The notes under the pieces were generated by a model. It searched no databases. It was not told the DNA's origin and saw only the letters and a program-made list of their open reading frames with translations. Source: Maricaulis alexandrii (GTDB lineage Bacteria > Pseudomonadota > Alphaproteobacteria > Caulobacterales > Maricaulaceae). From it: a stretch of 64,000 nucleotides of DNA. The position numbers and the translations under genes were made by a program. The stretch covers positions 310,001 through 374,000 of the forward strand of contig NZ_SWKP01000003.1 in assembly GCF_005871165.1 (NCBI RefSeq), written 5' to 3'. Numbering within the stretch: the first letter of the stretch is position 1; each line of letters starts with the position of its first letter. This document shows, piece by piece, positions 26,838-35,289 of the stretch.

Positions 26838-28490
26838 ATGGCTGAGACATCAGCAGCCGGCACGGCACCGGCATCCGAAACGCCTGTTTCCGAAGGTGAC
26901 ATCTACGAAGGCGCGTCCTTCGATCTGAAGCGGATCCGCAAATCCGTCTTTGCGTCCATGCTGGAATCCAAGTCGCGCTATGGCGGCAAGCGGATTGCCG
27001 CCATCGATGCCGACGGCCGCGAAGTGAGCTTCAACGACCTGACCAAGGCCGCCTTTGCGCTGGGACATGCCCTAAAAGCCGGCACGGAACCGGGTGAAGC
27101 CATCGGTGTCCTCCTGCCGACCGGTGTGGGCGCCATCATCTCCTTCTATGCCCTCACCGCCTATGGCCGCGTCCCGGCCATGCTGAACTTCACCGCCGGC
27201 GAACGGGCCCTGAAAGCGGCTTGCACGGCCTGCAAGGCCAAGAAGATCATCACCGCCCACCGCTTCATCGAACTGGGCGAGCTGGAAGATCTGGAAGCCG
27301 AGCTGAAGCAGGATCACGAGCTCATCTATCTGGAGGATGTGCGCGAAAACCTGTCCCTGATGGACAAGATCGCCGCCGCCGTCGGAACCGTCCTGCCCGG
27401 CCTTGTCCGCTCGCATCCGGATCCGGACAGCCCCGCCGTCTATCTCTTCACCTCCGGCACGGAAGGCGATCCCAAGGGCGTCGTGCTCAGCCACGCCAAT
27501 CTGCTGGCGAATGTCGAGCAGGTGCGCGACCACATCAAGATCCTGCCGACGGACATCCTGTTCAACCCGCTGCCGACCTTCCACTGTTTCGGTCTGACCG
27601 GCGGCGTCCTGGTGCCCATCGGCCTGGGTGTGCCGGCGATCTGTCATCCGACACCGCTGCAGGCCAAGACGATCGTGAAGCGGATTGCCGAGACCAAGGC
27701 GACCATCCTGTTCGCCACCGACACTTTCATGAACCAGTATGCGCGCGCCGCCGATGAGGGCGACCTCTCCTCGCTGCGCTTTGCCGTCTGCGGTGCCGAG
27801 CGCGTCAAGGACGAGACCCGCTCAGCCCTGCGCCGCCGCTTCAATCTGGAAATTGTGGAAGGCTATGGCCTGACCGAGGCCGCCCCGGTCCTGTCGGTCA
27901 ACCAGCCCCAGAACAACCGCCCGGGCACGGTCGGCCAGCTCATGCCCGGCTGCCAGGCCAAACTCGTCCCGGTCGAGGGCATTGATGATGGCGGCCAGCT
28001 TCACATCAAGGGCCCGAACATCATGAAGGGCTATATCCGCCCGACCAATCCGCTCGTCCTGGAAGCCCCCGAGGGCGGCTGGCATGATACCGGCGATATC
28101 GTCTCCATCGACGAGGACGGTTTCCTGCGCATTCGTGGCCGGGTGAAGCGCTTTGCCAAGCTGGGTGGCGAAATGGTCTCCCTGGCCGTGGTGGAAAATT
28201 GCGCCACCTCGCTCTGGCCGGACAATATGCACGCGGCCGCCGCCATTCCCGACAAGCGCAAGGGCGAGCAGGTCATCCTGCTGACCGATTACGAGAAGGC
28301 CGACCGCGCCGACCTCGTCGCCTTTGCCCGCAATCACGGCATTTCCGATCTCGCCATCCCGCGCAAGATCATCCATGTCGACAGCATCCCGGTGCTCGGA
28401 ACGGGCAAGACCGATTACGGCAGCGTCCAGAAAACGGTCGAATCCCTGATGGCCGAAACCCCGGCCCCGGCGACCGAACCGGCGGAATAG
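26838..28490 (+). CDS. AMP-dependent acyl-ACP/acyl-CoA synthetase (Aas-like ligase domain)
   Basis: A 550-residue ANL-superfamily ligase that activates a carboxylic acid as an acyl-adenylate. The P-loop is YLFTSGTEGDPKGVVLSH, and the adenylate motifs VEGYGLTEAAPVLS and GWHDTGDIVSIDEDGFLRIRGR follow. The FNPLPTFHCFGLTGG stretch resembles the ligase half of Aas, the 2-acylglycerophosphoethanolamine acyltransferase/acyl-ACP synthetase, but no acyltransferase domain is present. A role in recycling fatty acids into phospholipid is plausible; a different acid substrate cannot be excluded. GGAGG five bases before the ATG supports the start. It ends at a strong terminator. Confidence 0.86.
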   Translation: MAETSAAGTAPASETPVSEGDIYEGASFDLKRIRKSVFASMLESKSRYGGKRIAAIDADGREVSFNDLTKAAFALGHALKAGTEPGEAIGVLLPTGVGAIISFYALTAYGRVPAMLNFTAGERALKAACTACKAKKIITAHRFIELGELEDLEAELKQDHELIYLEDVRENLSLMDKIAAAVGTVLPGLVRSHPDPDSPAVYLFTSGTEGDPKGVVLSHANLLANVEQVRDHIKILPTDILFNPLPTFHCFGLTGGVLVPIGLGVPAICHPTPLQAKTIVKRIAETKATILFATDTFMNQYARAADEGDLSSLRFAVCGAERVKDETRSALRRRFNLEIVEGYGLTEAAPVLSVNQPQNNRPGTVGQLMPGCQAKLVPVEGIDDGGQLHIKGPNIMKGYIRPTNPLVLEAPEGGWHDTGDIVSIDEDGFLRIRGRVKRFAKLGGEMVSLAVVENCATSLWPDNMHAAAAIPDKRKGEQVILLTDYEKADRADLVAFARNHGISDLAIPRKIIHVDSIPVLGTGKTDYGSVQKTVESLMAETPAPATEPAE

Positions 28491-28518
28491 AAAAAGCCCG
28501 CCAGCCGGCGGGCTTTTT
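28491..28518. terminator. Bidirectional intrinsic terminator
   Basis: AAAAAGCCCGCC pairs with GGCGGGCTTTTT around an AGCC loop, so each strand ends in a T run. It serves the ligase gene on the plus strand and the solenoid lipoprotein on the minus strand. Confidence 0.93.
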
Positions 28519-28620
28519 CATGCTTCGGGATCCGGAAGCAGGATGGCCGGTCTCGTGAGGGAGATGGACCGGCTTGGCCTGGGGAAGCACCCTGCCCGCC
28601 GGACCCCGAACTCGGTGACC

Positions 28621-29280
28621 TTACAAATGGTCGCAATCACGCCCGTTGAGCGCTTCATAGCGGAAGCCGTCACCGGCCGGGCGGTGGTCGGAGATCACCA
28701 GAAGGTCGCCCTCGATCCGGGCTGAGCGCCCGATCTCCACCTCGGCGGCGCAGATCAGACCGCCCTGGGCCAGATGGCCGGACAATTCAACACGTCCATT
28801 ATGGCCGTCATTGCGGCCATGACCGCGAATCTCTACCGGCCCCCGCACGATCCCGCGCACATTCATATGGCCGGCATCCATGACCAGCCGACCACCCAGA
28901 TCCCCGTCCAGGGTAATCCGCCCTGCGGCGATCTCGGTATTCCCGAGGATACGCGCATCGAGATAAGCCGTGCCGGCGGCGATGTCCGCATTGCCACCGA
29001 CCGAGCCGGTGAAGCGGACGCGGGCGCCTTCGGCGGTTAGATTGCCGCCGACATCGGCATTGGAGCGGACGCTGGCCCCGGACAGCTCCAGATCGCGGCC
29101 GACATCGCCGTGGGCATTGACGATCATGCCGGAAAATTCCGCATCACCGGGTACATCGACATGACGGGAGGCGACCATGCCGGCGCTCTCGGCCGACCGG
29201 TTGTCGCCATGTCCGGAGACGGAATAGGTGCAAGCCGGCAGCAGCATCATGGCGGCGGCACAAACCAGTACGTGTTTCAT
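28621..29280 (-). CDS. Bactofilin-like beta-solenoid lipoprotein (third paralogue)
   Basis: A 219-residue lipoprotein (lipobox LLPAC, Cys17) with a short solenoid of repeats such as DVGGNLTAEGARV and SVGGNADIAAGTA. Its C-terminal part parallels the lipoprotein at 25797-26570: a cysteine in GGLICAAEVEIGRSARIEGDL and the ending NGRDCDHL. It is a separate minus-strand unit downstream of lpdA, not joined to the other two solenoid genes, and the paired operator is not seen in front of it. The ATG at 29280 matches the signal peptide; the frame upstream lacks homology. Confidence 0.75.
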   Translation of the reverse strand: MKHVLVCAAAMMLLPACTYSVSGHGDNRSAESAGMVASRHVDVPGDAEFSGMIVNAHGDVGRDLELSGASVRSNADVGGNLTAEGARVRFTGSVGGNADIAAGTAYLDARILGNTEIAAGRITLDGDLGGRLVMDAGHMNVRGIVRGPVEIRGHGRNDGHNGRVELSGHLAQGGLICAAEVEIGRSARIEGDLLVISDHRPAGDGFRYEALNGRDCDHL

Positions 29281-29364
29281 CGGGGTATCCTTTCCAAGGG
29301 TGTTTGCCCTTGGGATGCGCCTCATGCGCGCTTTGGATGCAGACCCGGCCCGATTTATCCGCTG

Positions 29365-30765
29365 CTAGATGTGCAGCGCCCGCCCGTACGCGTCCAGCAC
29401 GCTTTCATGCATCATTTCCGACAGGGTCGGGTGCGGGAAGACGGTGTGCATCAGCTCGGCCTCGGTGGTTTCCAGCTGACGGCCCACGACATAGCCCTGG
29501 ATCATCTCGGTGACCTCCGGCCCCACCATGTGGGCGCCCAGTAGCTCGCCGGTCTTGGCATCGAACACGGTCTTCACCAGGCCCTGGTCATCGCCCAGGG
29601 CGATTGCCTTGCCATTGCCGACAAAGGGGAAGCGTCCGACCTTCACCTCATGCCCGGCCTCCTTCGCCTTGGCTTCGGTCAGACCGACCGAGGCGATTTG
29701 CGGATGGCAATAGGTGCAGCCAGGGATATTGGCGGTCTCGAAGGCATGGACATCCTCGCCGGCGATCTTCTCGACACAAACCACACCCTCATGGCTGGCC
29801 TTGTGGGCGAGCCAGGGCGGGCCGGCGACATCGCCGATGGCGTAGAGGCCTTTCACATTGGTGCGGCCGAACCCGTCATTGACGACATGGCCGCGATCGA
29901 TCTTCACACCCAGTTTCTCCAGCCCCATATCCTCGATATTGGCGACGATGCCGACGGCCAGGATGACTTTCTCGACCTCGATGATCTCGGTTTTGCCCTT
30001 GGACGTCTTCACATGGACCTTCACCGTCTTGCCCGACTTGTCGAGTTTCTCGACCTGCGCGCCCGTCACCAGGTTGAGCCCCTGCTTCTTGAAGCTCTTG
30101 GCGGCGAAGGCGGAGATTTCCTCATCCTCGACCGGCAGCACACGGTCCATCATCTCCACGACGGTCACATCCGCGCCCATCGTCTTGTAGAAGCTGGCGA
30201 ACTCGATCCCGATCGCCCCGGAACCGATGACCAGCAGGGATTTGGGCATGCTGTCCGGCACCATGGCTTCGCGATAGGTCCAGATCTTGTCGCCATCCGG
30301 CTCCAGACCAGCCTGGGGAATCGTCCGGGCCCGCGCGCCGGTTGCGAGAATCACATGCTTGGCCGTGTAGCTGTCCTTGCCGACCAAGACTTTCGGGGCA
30401 TCACCGCCCTTTTCAAGCTTGGCCGTGCCTTCGATCACCGTGATCTTGTGCTTCTTCATCAGCATGCCGATCCCGCCGGTGAGCCGGCCGGAGACCTGGC
30501 GTGAGCGTTTCACGATGGCCTTGATATCGAAACCGACCTTCTCGGCACTCAGGCCGAAATCCGCGGCATTCTGCATGAGATGATAGACTTCAGCCGAGCG
30601 CAGCAGGGCCTTGGTGGGGATGCAGCCCCAGTTGAGGCAGATACCGCCCAGATTGTCCCGCTCCACAACGGCCGTCTTGAAACCCAGCTGGGCGGCCCGG
30701 ATGGCCGCGACATAGCCGCCGGGGCCGCCACCGATCACGATCACGTCGAAGGCATTGGAACTCAT
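29365..30765 (-). CDS. lpdA: Dihydrolipoamide dehydrogenase (E3)
   Basis: E3 reoxidises the dihydrolipoyl groups of the 2-oxoacid dehydrogenase complexes and passes electrons to NAD+. The 466-residue protein has the FAD fold GGGPGGYVAA, the redox pair Cys43/Cys48 in GGICLNWGCIPTK, the NAD fold VIGSGAIGIEFAS, AIGDVAGPPWLAHKA, and the C-terminal HPTLSE that completes the partner's active site. The ATG at 30765 has GAGGT upstream; an ATG four codons earlier overlaps that ribosome site. It is about 4.5 kb from pdhC. A near-palindrome like the one at pdhA lies 16-27 bases before the start. Confidence 0.96.
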   Translation of the reverse strand: MSSNAFDVIVIGGGPGGYVAAIRAAQLGFKTAVVERDNLGGICLNWGCIPTKALLRSAEVYHLMQNAADFGLSAEKVGFDIKAIVKRSRQVSGRLTGGIGMLMKKHKITVIEGTAKLEKGGDAPKVLVGKDSYTAKHVILATGARARTIPQAGLEPDGDKIWTYREAMVPDSMPKSLLVIGSGAIGIEFASFYKTMGADVTVVEMMDRVLPVEDEEISAFAAKSFKKQGLNLVTGAQVEKLDKSGKTVKVHVKTSKGKTEIIEVEKVILAVGIVANIEDMGLEKLGVKIDRGHVVNDGFGRTNVKGLYAIGDVAGPPWLAHKASHEGVVCVEKIAGEDVHAFETANIPGCTYCHPQIASVGLTEAKAKEAGHEVKVGRFPFVGNGKAIALGDDQGLVKTVFDAKTGELLGAHMVGPEVTEMIQGYVVGRQLETTEAELMHTVFPHPTLSEMMHESVLDAYGRALHI

Positions 30766-30780
30766 GGCGGACCTCATTAA

Positions 30781-30792
30781 TTCGCATGTGAA
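30781..30792. promoter_or_regulatory. Near-palindrome before lpdA, matching one before pdhA
   Basis: TTCGCATGTGAA followed by ATAATG lies 16-27 bases upstream of lpdA. The pdhA start carries TTCGCGTGCGAA followed by ATAATG, 16 of 18 bases alike. A shared operator is likely; the regulator is unknown. Confidence 0.5.
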
Positions 30793-30986
30793 ATAATGTT
30801 CGAATTGCTGTGTCGCGGTATAACCGTCCGCCCGGTCCGGATCAATGCTTGGCGCGTTCAGGCGCGGGATTGGCTCCGGTCAGCATTCTCCCCCAACGAG
30901 ATATCTACGCCAATCATACGACGGGGGGTTGATAATTTCTAGTTTTGGGAGAACATGTTGCCACCAAAACTTGAGGGAGATCACAC

Positions 30987-31589
30987 ATGCGTAAATTGTT
31001 GACGCACCCGGCTTTTCTGGCGGGAGCGGCGGCGCTTGGCCTGACCGCAGCCGCATCCGCCCAATCTGACCCCTTTATCGGTCAGATCCAGGCCGTTGGG
31101 GAGAATTTCTGCCCGCGGAACTTCATGCCGGCCGCAGGCCAAACCCTGCCGATCAGCAGTTATTCGGCGCTGTTTTCGCTTCTGGGCTGCAGCTACGGCG
31201 GGGACTGCCGCTCCACGTTCGCGCTGCCGGACCTGCGCGGCCATGCCATGATCGGAACCGGACAGGGCCCCGGCCTTCCCTACTACACGCGAGGACAATC
31301 GGGCGGCGCGGCGACGGTGACCCTGACCTCCAACCAATTGCCATCCCACAATCACAACATGATGGCCTCCACAGCGCCGCCGACAGCCTCTTCGCCTCTG
31401 GAAAACGCGATGCCGACCTATCAGACCACGACGTCGGAAATCTATTCCGACCAGGATCCCGGCTCGGCTCAGTTGCACCAGAATGTGCTCAACCATGCCG
31501 GCGGCAATATCCCGATGAACATCGTGCAGCCTACGGCGACACTGACCTATTGCGTGGCCGTTTACGGTATTTATCCGTCGCGCGGCTAG
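30987..31589 (+). CDS. Exported tail-collar-domain protein 1
   Basis: A 200-residue protein with a signal peptide (AFLAGAAALGLTAAASAQ) and a phage tail-collar-like domain of the kind found in so-called microcystin-dependent proteins. The collar signature is ALFSLLGCSYGG followed by TFALPDLRGH. The protein ends in YCVAVYGIYPSRG. Cysteines at NFCPRN and the C-terminal YCV are shared by all three paralogues and may pair; this copy has two extra cysteines next to the collar motif. GAGGGAG precedes the ATG. It heads a three-gene set with gaps of 34 and 14 bases. No phage structural gene is near. Confidence 0.82.
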   Translation: MRKLLTHPAFLAGAAALGLTAAASAQSDPFIGQIQAVGENFCPRNFMPAAGQTLPISSYSALFSLLGCSYGGDCRSTFALPDLRGHAMIGTGQGPGLPYYTRGQSGGAATVTLTSNQLPSHNHNMMASTAPPTASSPLENAMPTYQTTTSEIYSDQDPGSAQLHQNVLNHAGGNIPMNIVQPTATLTYCVAVYGIYPSRG

Positions 31590-31623
31590 CGCCGACCCAA
31601 CATCCCGGAACGAGGGACACATC

Positions 31624-32229
31624 ATGAAACTTCATCTGATTTGCGCGGCTGCCGGCTTGGCCGGCCTGTCGCTGAGCCATCTGCCCGAAGCAGAGGCCCA
31701 GGCCGAACCCTATGTGGGTCAGCTCATGGCAACAGCGGGCGACTTCTGTCCGCGAGGCTGGGTCAACGCCAATGGCCAGATCATTGCCATTTCCCAGAAT
31801 GACGCCCTGTTTTCGCTCTACGGCACGATTTATGGCGGCAATGGAACCACCACGTTCGGCCTGCCTGACCTGCGCGGCCGCATGGCGGGCCACACCGGAC
31901 ATGGTCCCGGACTGACCGAACGGACACAGGGCAGCATGTACGGCGCCGACGACGTCACCCTGACCGTCAGCCAACTGGCCGCTCACAACCATGCCATGTA
32001 CAGCTCGTCCGCCTCGCCGGACCAGACCTCGGTCCAAGGCGGAACGCTTGCGACCTTCCCGCCCAGCGTGGAAGCCTATGCGGTGGCTCAGGCCAACCAG
32101 CTCACCCAACCCTTGAACAATCGGACGATCGGCACGGCCGGCGCCAGCTACCCGGTGGCTGTCCAACAGCCCTACACCGTTGTGAACTGGTGTGTGGCGA
32201 TGTTCGGCATCTATCCGTCCCGCGGCTGA
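31624..32229 (+). CDS. Exported tail-collar-domain protein 2
   Basis: A 201-residue paralogue of the preceding gene, with a signal peptide ending near EAEAQA. Conserved points are YVGQLMATAGDFCPRGW, NGQIIAISQNDALFSLYGTIYGGNG, TTFGLPDLRGR and the C-terminal NWCVAMFGIYPSRG. The middle part (about residues 115-175) differs most between the three, as expected for an exposed variable region. GAGGGAC precedes the ATG. The domain is known from trimeric phage fibres, so a surface or adhesive role is possible, but that is inference. Confidence 0.82.
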   Translation: MKLHLICAAAGLAGLSLSHLPEAEAQAEPYVGQLMATAGDFCPRGWVNANGQIIAISQNDALFSLYGTIYGGNGTTTFGLPDLRGRMAGHTGHGPGLTERTQGSMYGADDVTLTVSQLAAHNHAMYSSSASPDQTSVQGGTLATFPPSVEAYAVAQANQLTQPLNNRTIGTAGASYPVAVQQPYTVVNWCVAMFGIYPSRG

Positions 32230-32243
32230 TTTAGGAGAGAATT

Positions 32244-32843
32244 ATGATGAAACGCAAACATATTGCCGCCGGTCTGGCCGCTGCAGCCATGCTTGTGCCC
32301 AGCCTGACCGCCCCGGCCGCCGCCACGCCCACCATGGGTGATGTCATTGTCGTGGGCTTCAACTTCTGCCCGAACGGTTACATGAATGCCGATGGCCAAT
32401 TGCTGGCGATCAGCACCCACCAGGCGCTCTTCTCGCTCCTCGGCACCGCTTATGGCGGGGATGGCCGGACTACATTCGCCCTGCCCGACCTGCGCGGTCG
32501 CGTGCCGGTCAGTGCCGGCCAGTCCCCCGGGCTTCCGGATTACCAGCTGGGCGCCCGTTTCGGTTCGGAAACCACCACGATGCTGATCACCAGTATGCCG
32601 AATCATACCCATGCGGCTTTCGGCACCACGGCTCAGCCGAATGAGGAAACGCCGACCGGAAACTCGCTGGGCAGTTTCGACCCGTCCGGGGCCAACATCT
32701 ACACGTCCAGCACGCCCAATGAGCCCATGGCTCCCGGTGTGATCTCGGTCACTGGCGCCAGCCAGCCGATCCAGATCAGCGCACCGACGACCACGCTGCG
32801 CTATTGCATCGCCACCCAAGGGCTCTTCCCGAGCCGCGATTGA
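32244..32843 (+). CDS. Exported tail-collar-domain protein 3
   Basis: The third paralogue, 199 residues, with a signal peptide ending near APAAATP. It keeps NFCPNGYMNADGQLLAIS, ALFSLLGTAYGGDG, TTFALPDLRGRVP and the ending RYCIATQGLFPSRD. AGGAGAG lies before two adjacent ATGs (32244 and 32247); either may be used. It begins 14 bases after gene 2, so the three should form one transcript. The convergent HD-domain gene follows 29 bases later. Confidence 0.82.
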   Translation: MMKRKHIAAGLAAAAMLVPSLTAPAAATPTMGDVIVVGFNFCPNGYMNADGQLLAISTHQALFSLLGTAYGGDGRTTFALPDLRGRVPVSAGQSPGLPDYQLGARFGSETTTMLITSMPNHTHAAFGTTAQPNEETPTGNSLGSFDPSGANIYTSSTPNEPMAPGVISVTGASQPIQISAPTTTLRYCIATQGLFPSRD

Positions 32844-32872
32844 TGCCTGTATGACAGCCGGCCCGGCGCCGC

Positions 32873-33472
32873 CTATTCGGCGGCGTCGGCCGCGCTGGCA
32901 TAGATGGATTGGCGCGGCTTCGCCAGAACCCGGCGGACCATGGGTTCGAAAAAGGCCAGATCCTCACTCTCATAATCCGGATCGAAGGCCGCCTGGTCGT
33001 AGAGGTGGCAGAATTGCGCGCACGCCGCATAGTGCGGGTGATCGCTGAACTGGTCGCGCATGTCCCGGTCCATGCCCAGATGGTGGAAGAAATAATAGCC
33101 TTGGAAAATCCCGTGATGGGCAACAATCCAGTGGTTCTCTTCCGACACGAAGGGTTTCAGGATCGCGGCGGCAATATCCGGGTGGTTATAGCTGCCCAGC
33201 GTGTCCCCGATGTCGTGCAGCAAGGCCATAACGACATATTCCTCATCGCGCCCGTCCCGATGCGCCCGCGTCGCGGTCTGCAGGGAATGCTGCAAACGGT
33301 CGATGGGAAAACCGCCATAATCCCCGTCGAGCAGACGCAAATGGTCCAGCACGCGGTCGGGCAGATTGGCCGCAAAGGGACCGAACTGGGCGGCAATGGC
33401 ACCCCAGTCCTCCTGGGTGCCTTCGGTCATCGCGCGGAATTTGGCGCGCGGCGCATTGGCATCATCAGCCAT
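32873..33472 (-). CDS. HD-domain oxygenase/phosphohydrolase-like protein
   Basis: A 199-residue HD-fold protein. Metal ligands are suggested by LQHSLQTATRAH, LLHDIGDTLGSYNHPD (the HD motif) and WIVAHHGIFQGYYFFHHLG. The spacing and sequence style recall the mixed-valent diiron oxygenase branch of HD proteins (PhnZ and TmpB type) more than nucleotide phosphohydrolases, but no phosphonate gene is nearby and the assignment is tentative. GGGAGGATATC before the ATG at 33472 fixes the start. The cupin gene lies 56 bases upstream on the same strand. Confidence 0.7.
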   Translation of the reverse strand: MADDANAPRAKFRAMTEGTQEDWGAIAAQFGPFAANLPDRVLDHLRLLDGDYGGFPIDRLQHSLQTATRAHRDGRDEEYVVMALLHDIGDTLGSYNHPDIAAAILKPFVSEENHWIVAHHGIFQGYYFFHHLGMDRDMRDQFSDHPHYAACAQFCHLYDQAAFDPDYESEDLAFFEPMVRRVLAKPRQSIYASAADAAE

Positions 33473-33528
33473 GATATCCTCCCGGTGTTTTTCCATACCG
33501 TGACGAGGAATAGCAGGGCTGGCAAGCG

Positions 33529-33900
33529 TCAGAGGTCTTCGATGGTCTGGGTCAGGTCACTGTCGGGATTGTCGCCTGTATTCACCACGCCCGCCTTCTC
33601 GATCAGCATGAGATGGACTTTCTCGGTCTTGGCGACCGGCCGGTGACGCACGCCCTTGGGAATCACGCACATTTCACCCGGCCCCAGAATCACGGAGTCC
33701 TGGCCCTCAACCTCGATCTCCAGAATCCCCCGTGTCACCATGAAGAACTCGTCTTCATCGGTATGCGCATGCCAGTCGAACGACCCTTGTGCCTTGGCCA
33801 GCTTGATTTCGTAATTGTCGAGCTTTGCCACACGCTTGGGCGACCAGACGTCCTTGAACTGGGCGTGTTTATCGGCGAGGGAAATGGCTGTGACCGTCAT
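33529..33900 (-). CDS. Small cupin-domain protein
   Basis: A 123-residue single-domain cupin. The first cupin motif is WHAHTDEDEFFMVTRGILEIEVEG and the second GPGEMCVIPKGVRHRP, giving a likely three-His, one-Glu metal site. Proteins like this are often annotated as mannose-6-phosphate isomerase-like but the substrate is not known. AGGAG precedes the ATG at 33900. It is upstream of the HD-domain gene and may be cotranscribed with it. Confidence 0.85.
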   Translation of the reverse strand: MTVTAISLADKHAQFKDVWSPKRVAKLDNYEIKLAKAQGSFDWHAHTDEDEFFMVTRGILEIEVEGQDSVILGPGEMCVIPKGVRHRPVAKTEKVHLMLIEKAGVVNTGDNPDSDLTQTIEDL

Positions 33901-33965
33901 GCACGTCTCCTGGAGCCTGTTCAGGCGGTATTGCGGCACTCTAGCCGATTTATGGAGAGGGGCGA

Positions 33966-34400
33966 ATGAGCGGAAACACGGACCAGACGGCCGGCGCCCT
34001 GCTGGCCCGCATGGCGCCCGTCCTGGACCCGCAGGACTGGGTCTATGCCCGCCTGCCCGAAGGCACGCCCCTGCCCCCGGACGTGAGTGCCCTGATGACC
34101 TGCCAGGAGGATGAAGGGCTGACCCTCATCGTCACTCCGGACACGGCCGCCCGGCTGGGTCTGGCCACGGACTTCCCCTGCCGCCGCATCACTCTCACCG
34201 TCCAGTCCGATCTCGACGCGGTCGGCTTCATTGCGGCCATCGCCACCGAACTCACCCGCCACGGCATCAGTTGCAATGTTGTCGCCGGCTTCCACCACGA
34301 CCATCTCCTCGTGCCTCAGGACCGCGCCGGTGAGGCCATGGACGTGTTGAAGGCGCTGAGCCGTTCGAATTCGATTGACGCAGCGCCGGACCGGCCCTAA
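33966..34400 (+). CDS. ACT-domain protein (DUF2241-like)
   Basis: A 144-residue protein made of two small ACT-like halves: the N-terminal half with VYARLPEGTPLPPDVSALMTCQEDEGLTLIV and the C-terminal half with CRRITLTVQSDLDAVGFIAAIATELTRHGISCNVVAGFHHDHLLVP. Such proteins probably bind small ligands such as amino acids. GGAGAGGGG before the ATG supports the start. The neighbouring 2OG oxygenase gene begins about 12 bases after its stop. Confidence 0.82.
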   Translation: MSGNTDQTAGALLARMAPVLDPQDWVYARLPEGTPLPPDVSALMTCQEDEGLTLIVTPDTAARLGLATDFPCRRITLTVQSDLDAVGFIAAIATELTRHGISCNVVAGFHHDHLLVPQDRAGEAMDVLKALSRSNSIDAAPDRP

Positions 34401-34412
34401 ACGCGCGCATCC

Positions 34413-35117
34413 TTGTTGGACGGGGCTGAGACCTTATTGAACCAGACGGTGCTGGCCGACCCCACGAACGGCCTTGCTGACTTCGATGCAGAAACCATGT
34501 GTGCAGACCTCTCGCAGCAAGGCTGGAGCCTGTGCCGCCTGTCCGACACCATCCTGCTCGAAACCCTGCGCGATGAAGCCCGCTCCTTGTGGCAAAACGA
34601 TGCGCTCTCACCCGCCGGGATTGGCCGCGCCGACGATCATGACGTCGTCCGCAAGATCCGCCGCGACCTGACCCACTGGATGGATGGCAGCACGCCGGCC
34701 CAGACCGCCTATATGGCCTTCGCCGAAGCCCTGCGCCGCGAGGTGAATTACCGCCTCATGCTGGGCCTGTTCGCCTTCGAAGCGCATTACGCGGTCTACG
34801 AGCCCGGCGGCTTCTACAAGCGCCATGTCGACAGTTTCCGTGGCGCCCGCAACCGCGTGCTGTCCAGCGTGCTCTATCTCAATGAGGATTGGGATCGCGC
34901 CGATGGCGGCCTGCTGCGCATCTATGCGCCGGACAGTGACACCGTCCTGGCAGAAGTGTCACCGGAGTTCGGCACGCTGGCCGTCTTCCTCTCCGAAGAC
35001 ATCCCGCACGAAGTCACACCGGCCCGCCGCGACCGCTTCTCCATCGCCGGCTGGCACCGCTGCAATGATCGTGGCCTGGTGCCGGCGCTGCAGGTGAAGG
35101 GATTGCCGGTGGCCTGA
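34413..35117 (+). CDS. 2-oxoglutarate/Fe(II)-dependent oxygenase (prolyl 4-hydroxylase type)
   Basis: A protein of up to 234 residues with the double-stranded beta-helix of Fe(II)/2-oxoglutarate oxygenases. The iron ligands are seen in YKRHVDSF (His-x-Asp) and in EDIPHEVTPARRDRFSIAGW, where the arginine should bind 2-oxoglutarate. It most resembles the P4Hc group that hydroxylates protein or free substrates. The start is uncertain: the frame opens with TTG at 34413, other TTG and GTG codons follow, and the first ATG is only at codon 29 without a ribosome site. It follows the ACT-domain gene closely. Confidence 0.82.
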   Translation: MLDGAETLLNQTVLADPTNGLADFDAETMCADLSQQGWSLCRLSDTILLETLRDEARSLWQNDALSPAGIGRADDHDVVRKIRRDLTHWMDGSTPAQTAYMAFAEALRREVNYRLMLGLFAFEAHYAVYEPGGFYKRHVDSFRGARNRVLSSVLYLNEDWDRADGGLLRIYAPDSDTVLAEVSPEFGTLAVFLSEDIPHEVTPARRDRFSIAGWHRCNDRGLVPALQVKGLPVA

Positions 35118-35119
35118 AA

Positions 35120-35275
35120 AGCCCCTCCTTCCCCTTGATGGGGAAGGTGGATCGACACGCAGTGGCGAGACGGAAGGGGTGAAAGCGCAAGGCGCTTTCT
35201 GGTCTTCGGACTGTCACCCACTCCACCGCGCATACGCGCGGTCCCCCTCGCCCATCAAGGGCGAGGACCCACGAC
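35120..35275. repeat. Inverted pair of palindromic repeat units (copy 1)
   Basis: Two hairpins, CCTTCCCC/GGGGAAGG (35127-35147) and CCTCGCCC/GGGCGAGG (35246-35266), share the core CCTTGATGGG in opposite orientation and bracket about 100 bases. The arms differ by paired changes that keep the stem. It fills the gap between the convergent 2OG oxygenase and pdhC genes. Confidence 0.7.
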
Positions 35276-35289
35276 CAGCCAGGCCCCGA

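Noticed and set aside
30987-32843. Prophage remnant
   Set aside because: The collar genes carry signal peptides and there are no integrase, capsid, portal or lysis genes in the window.
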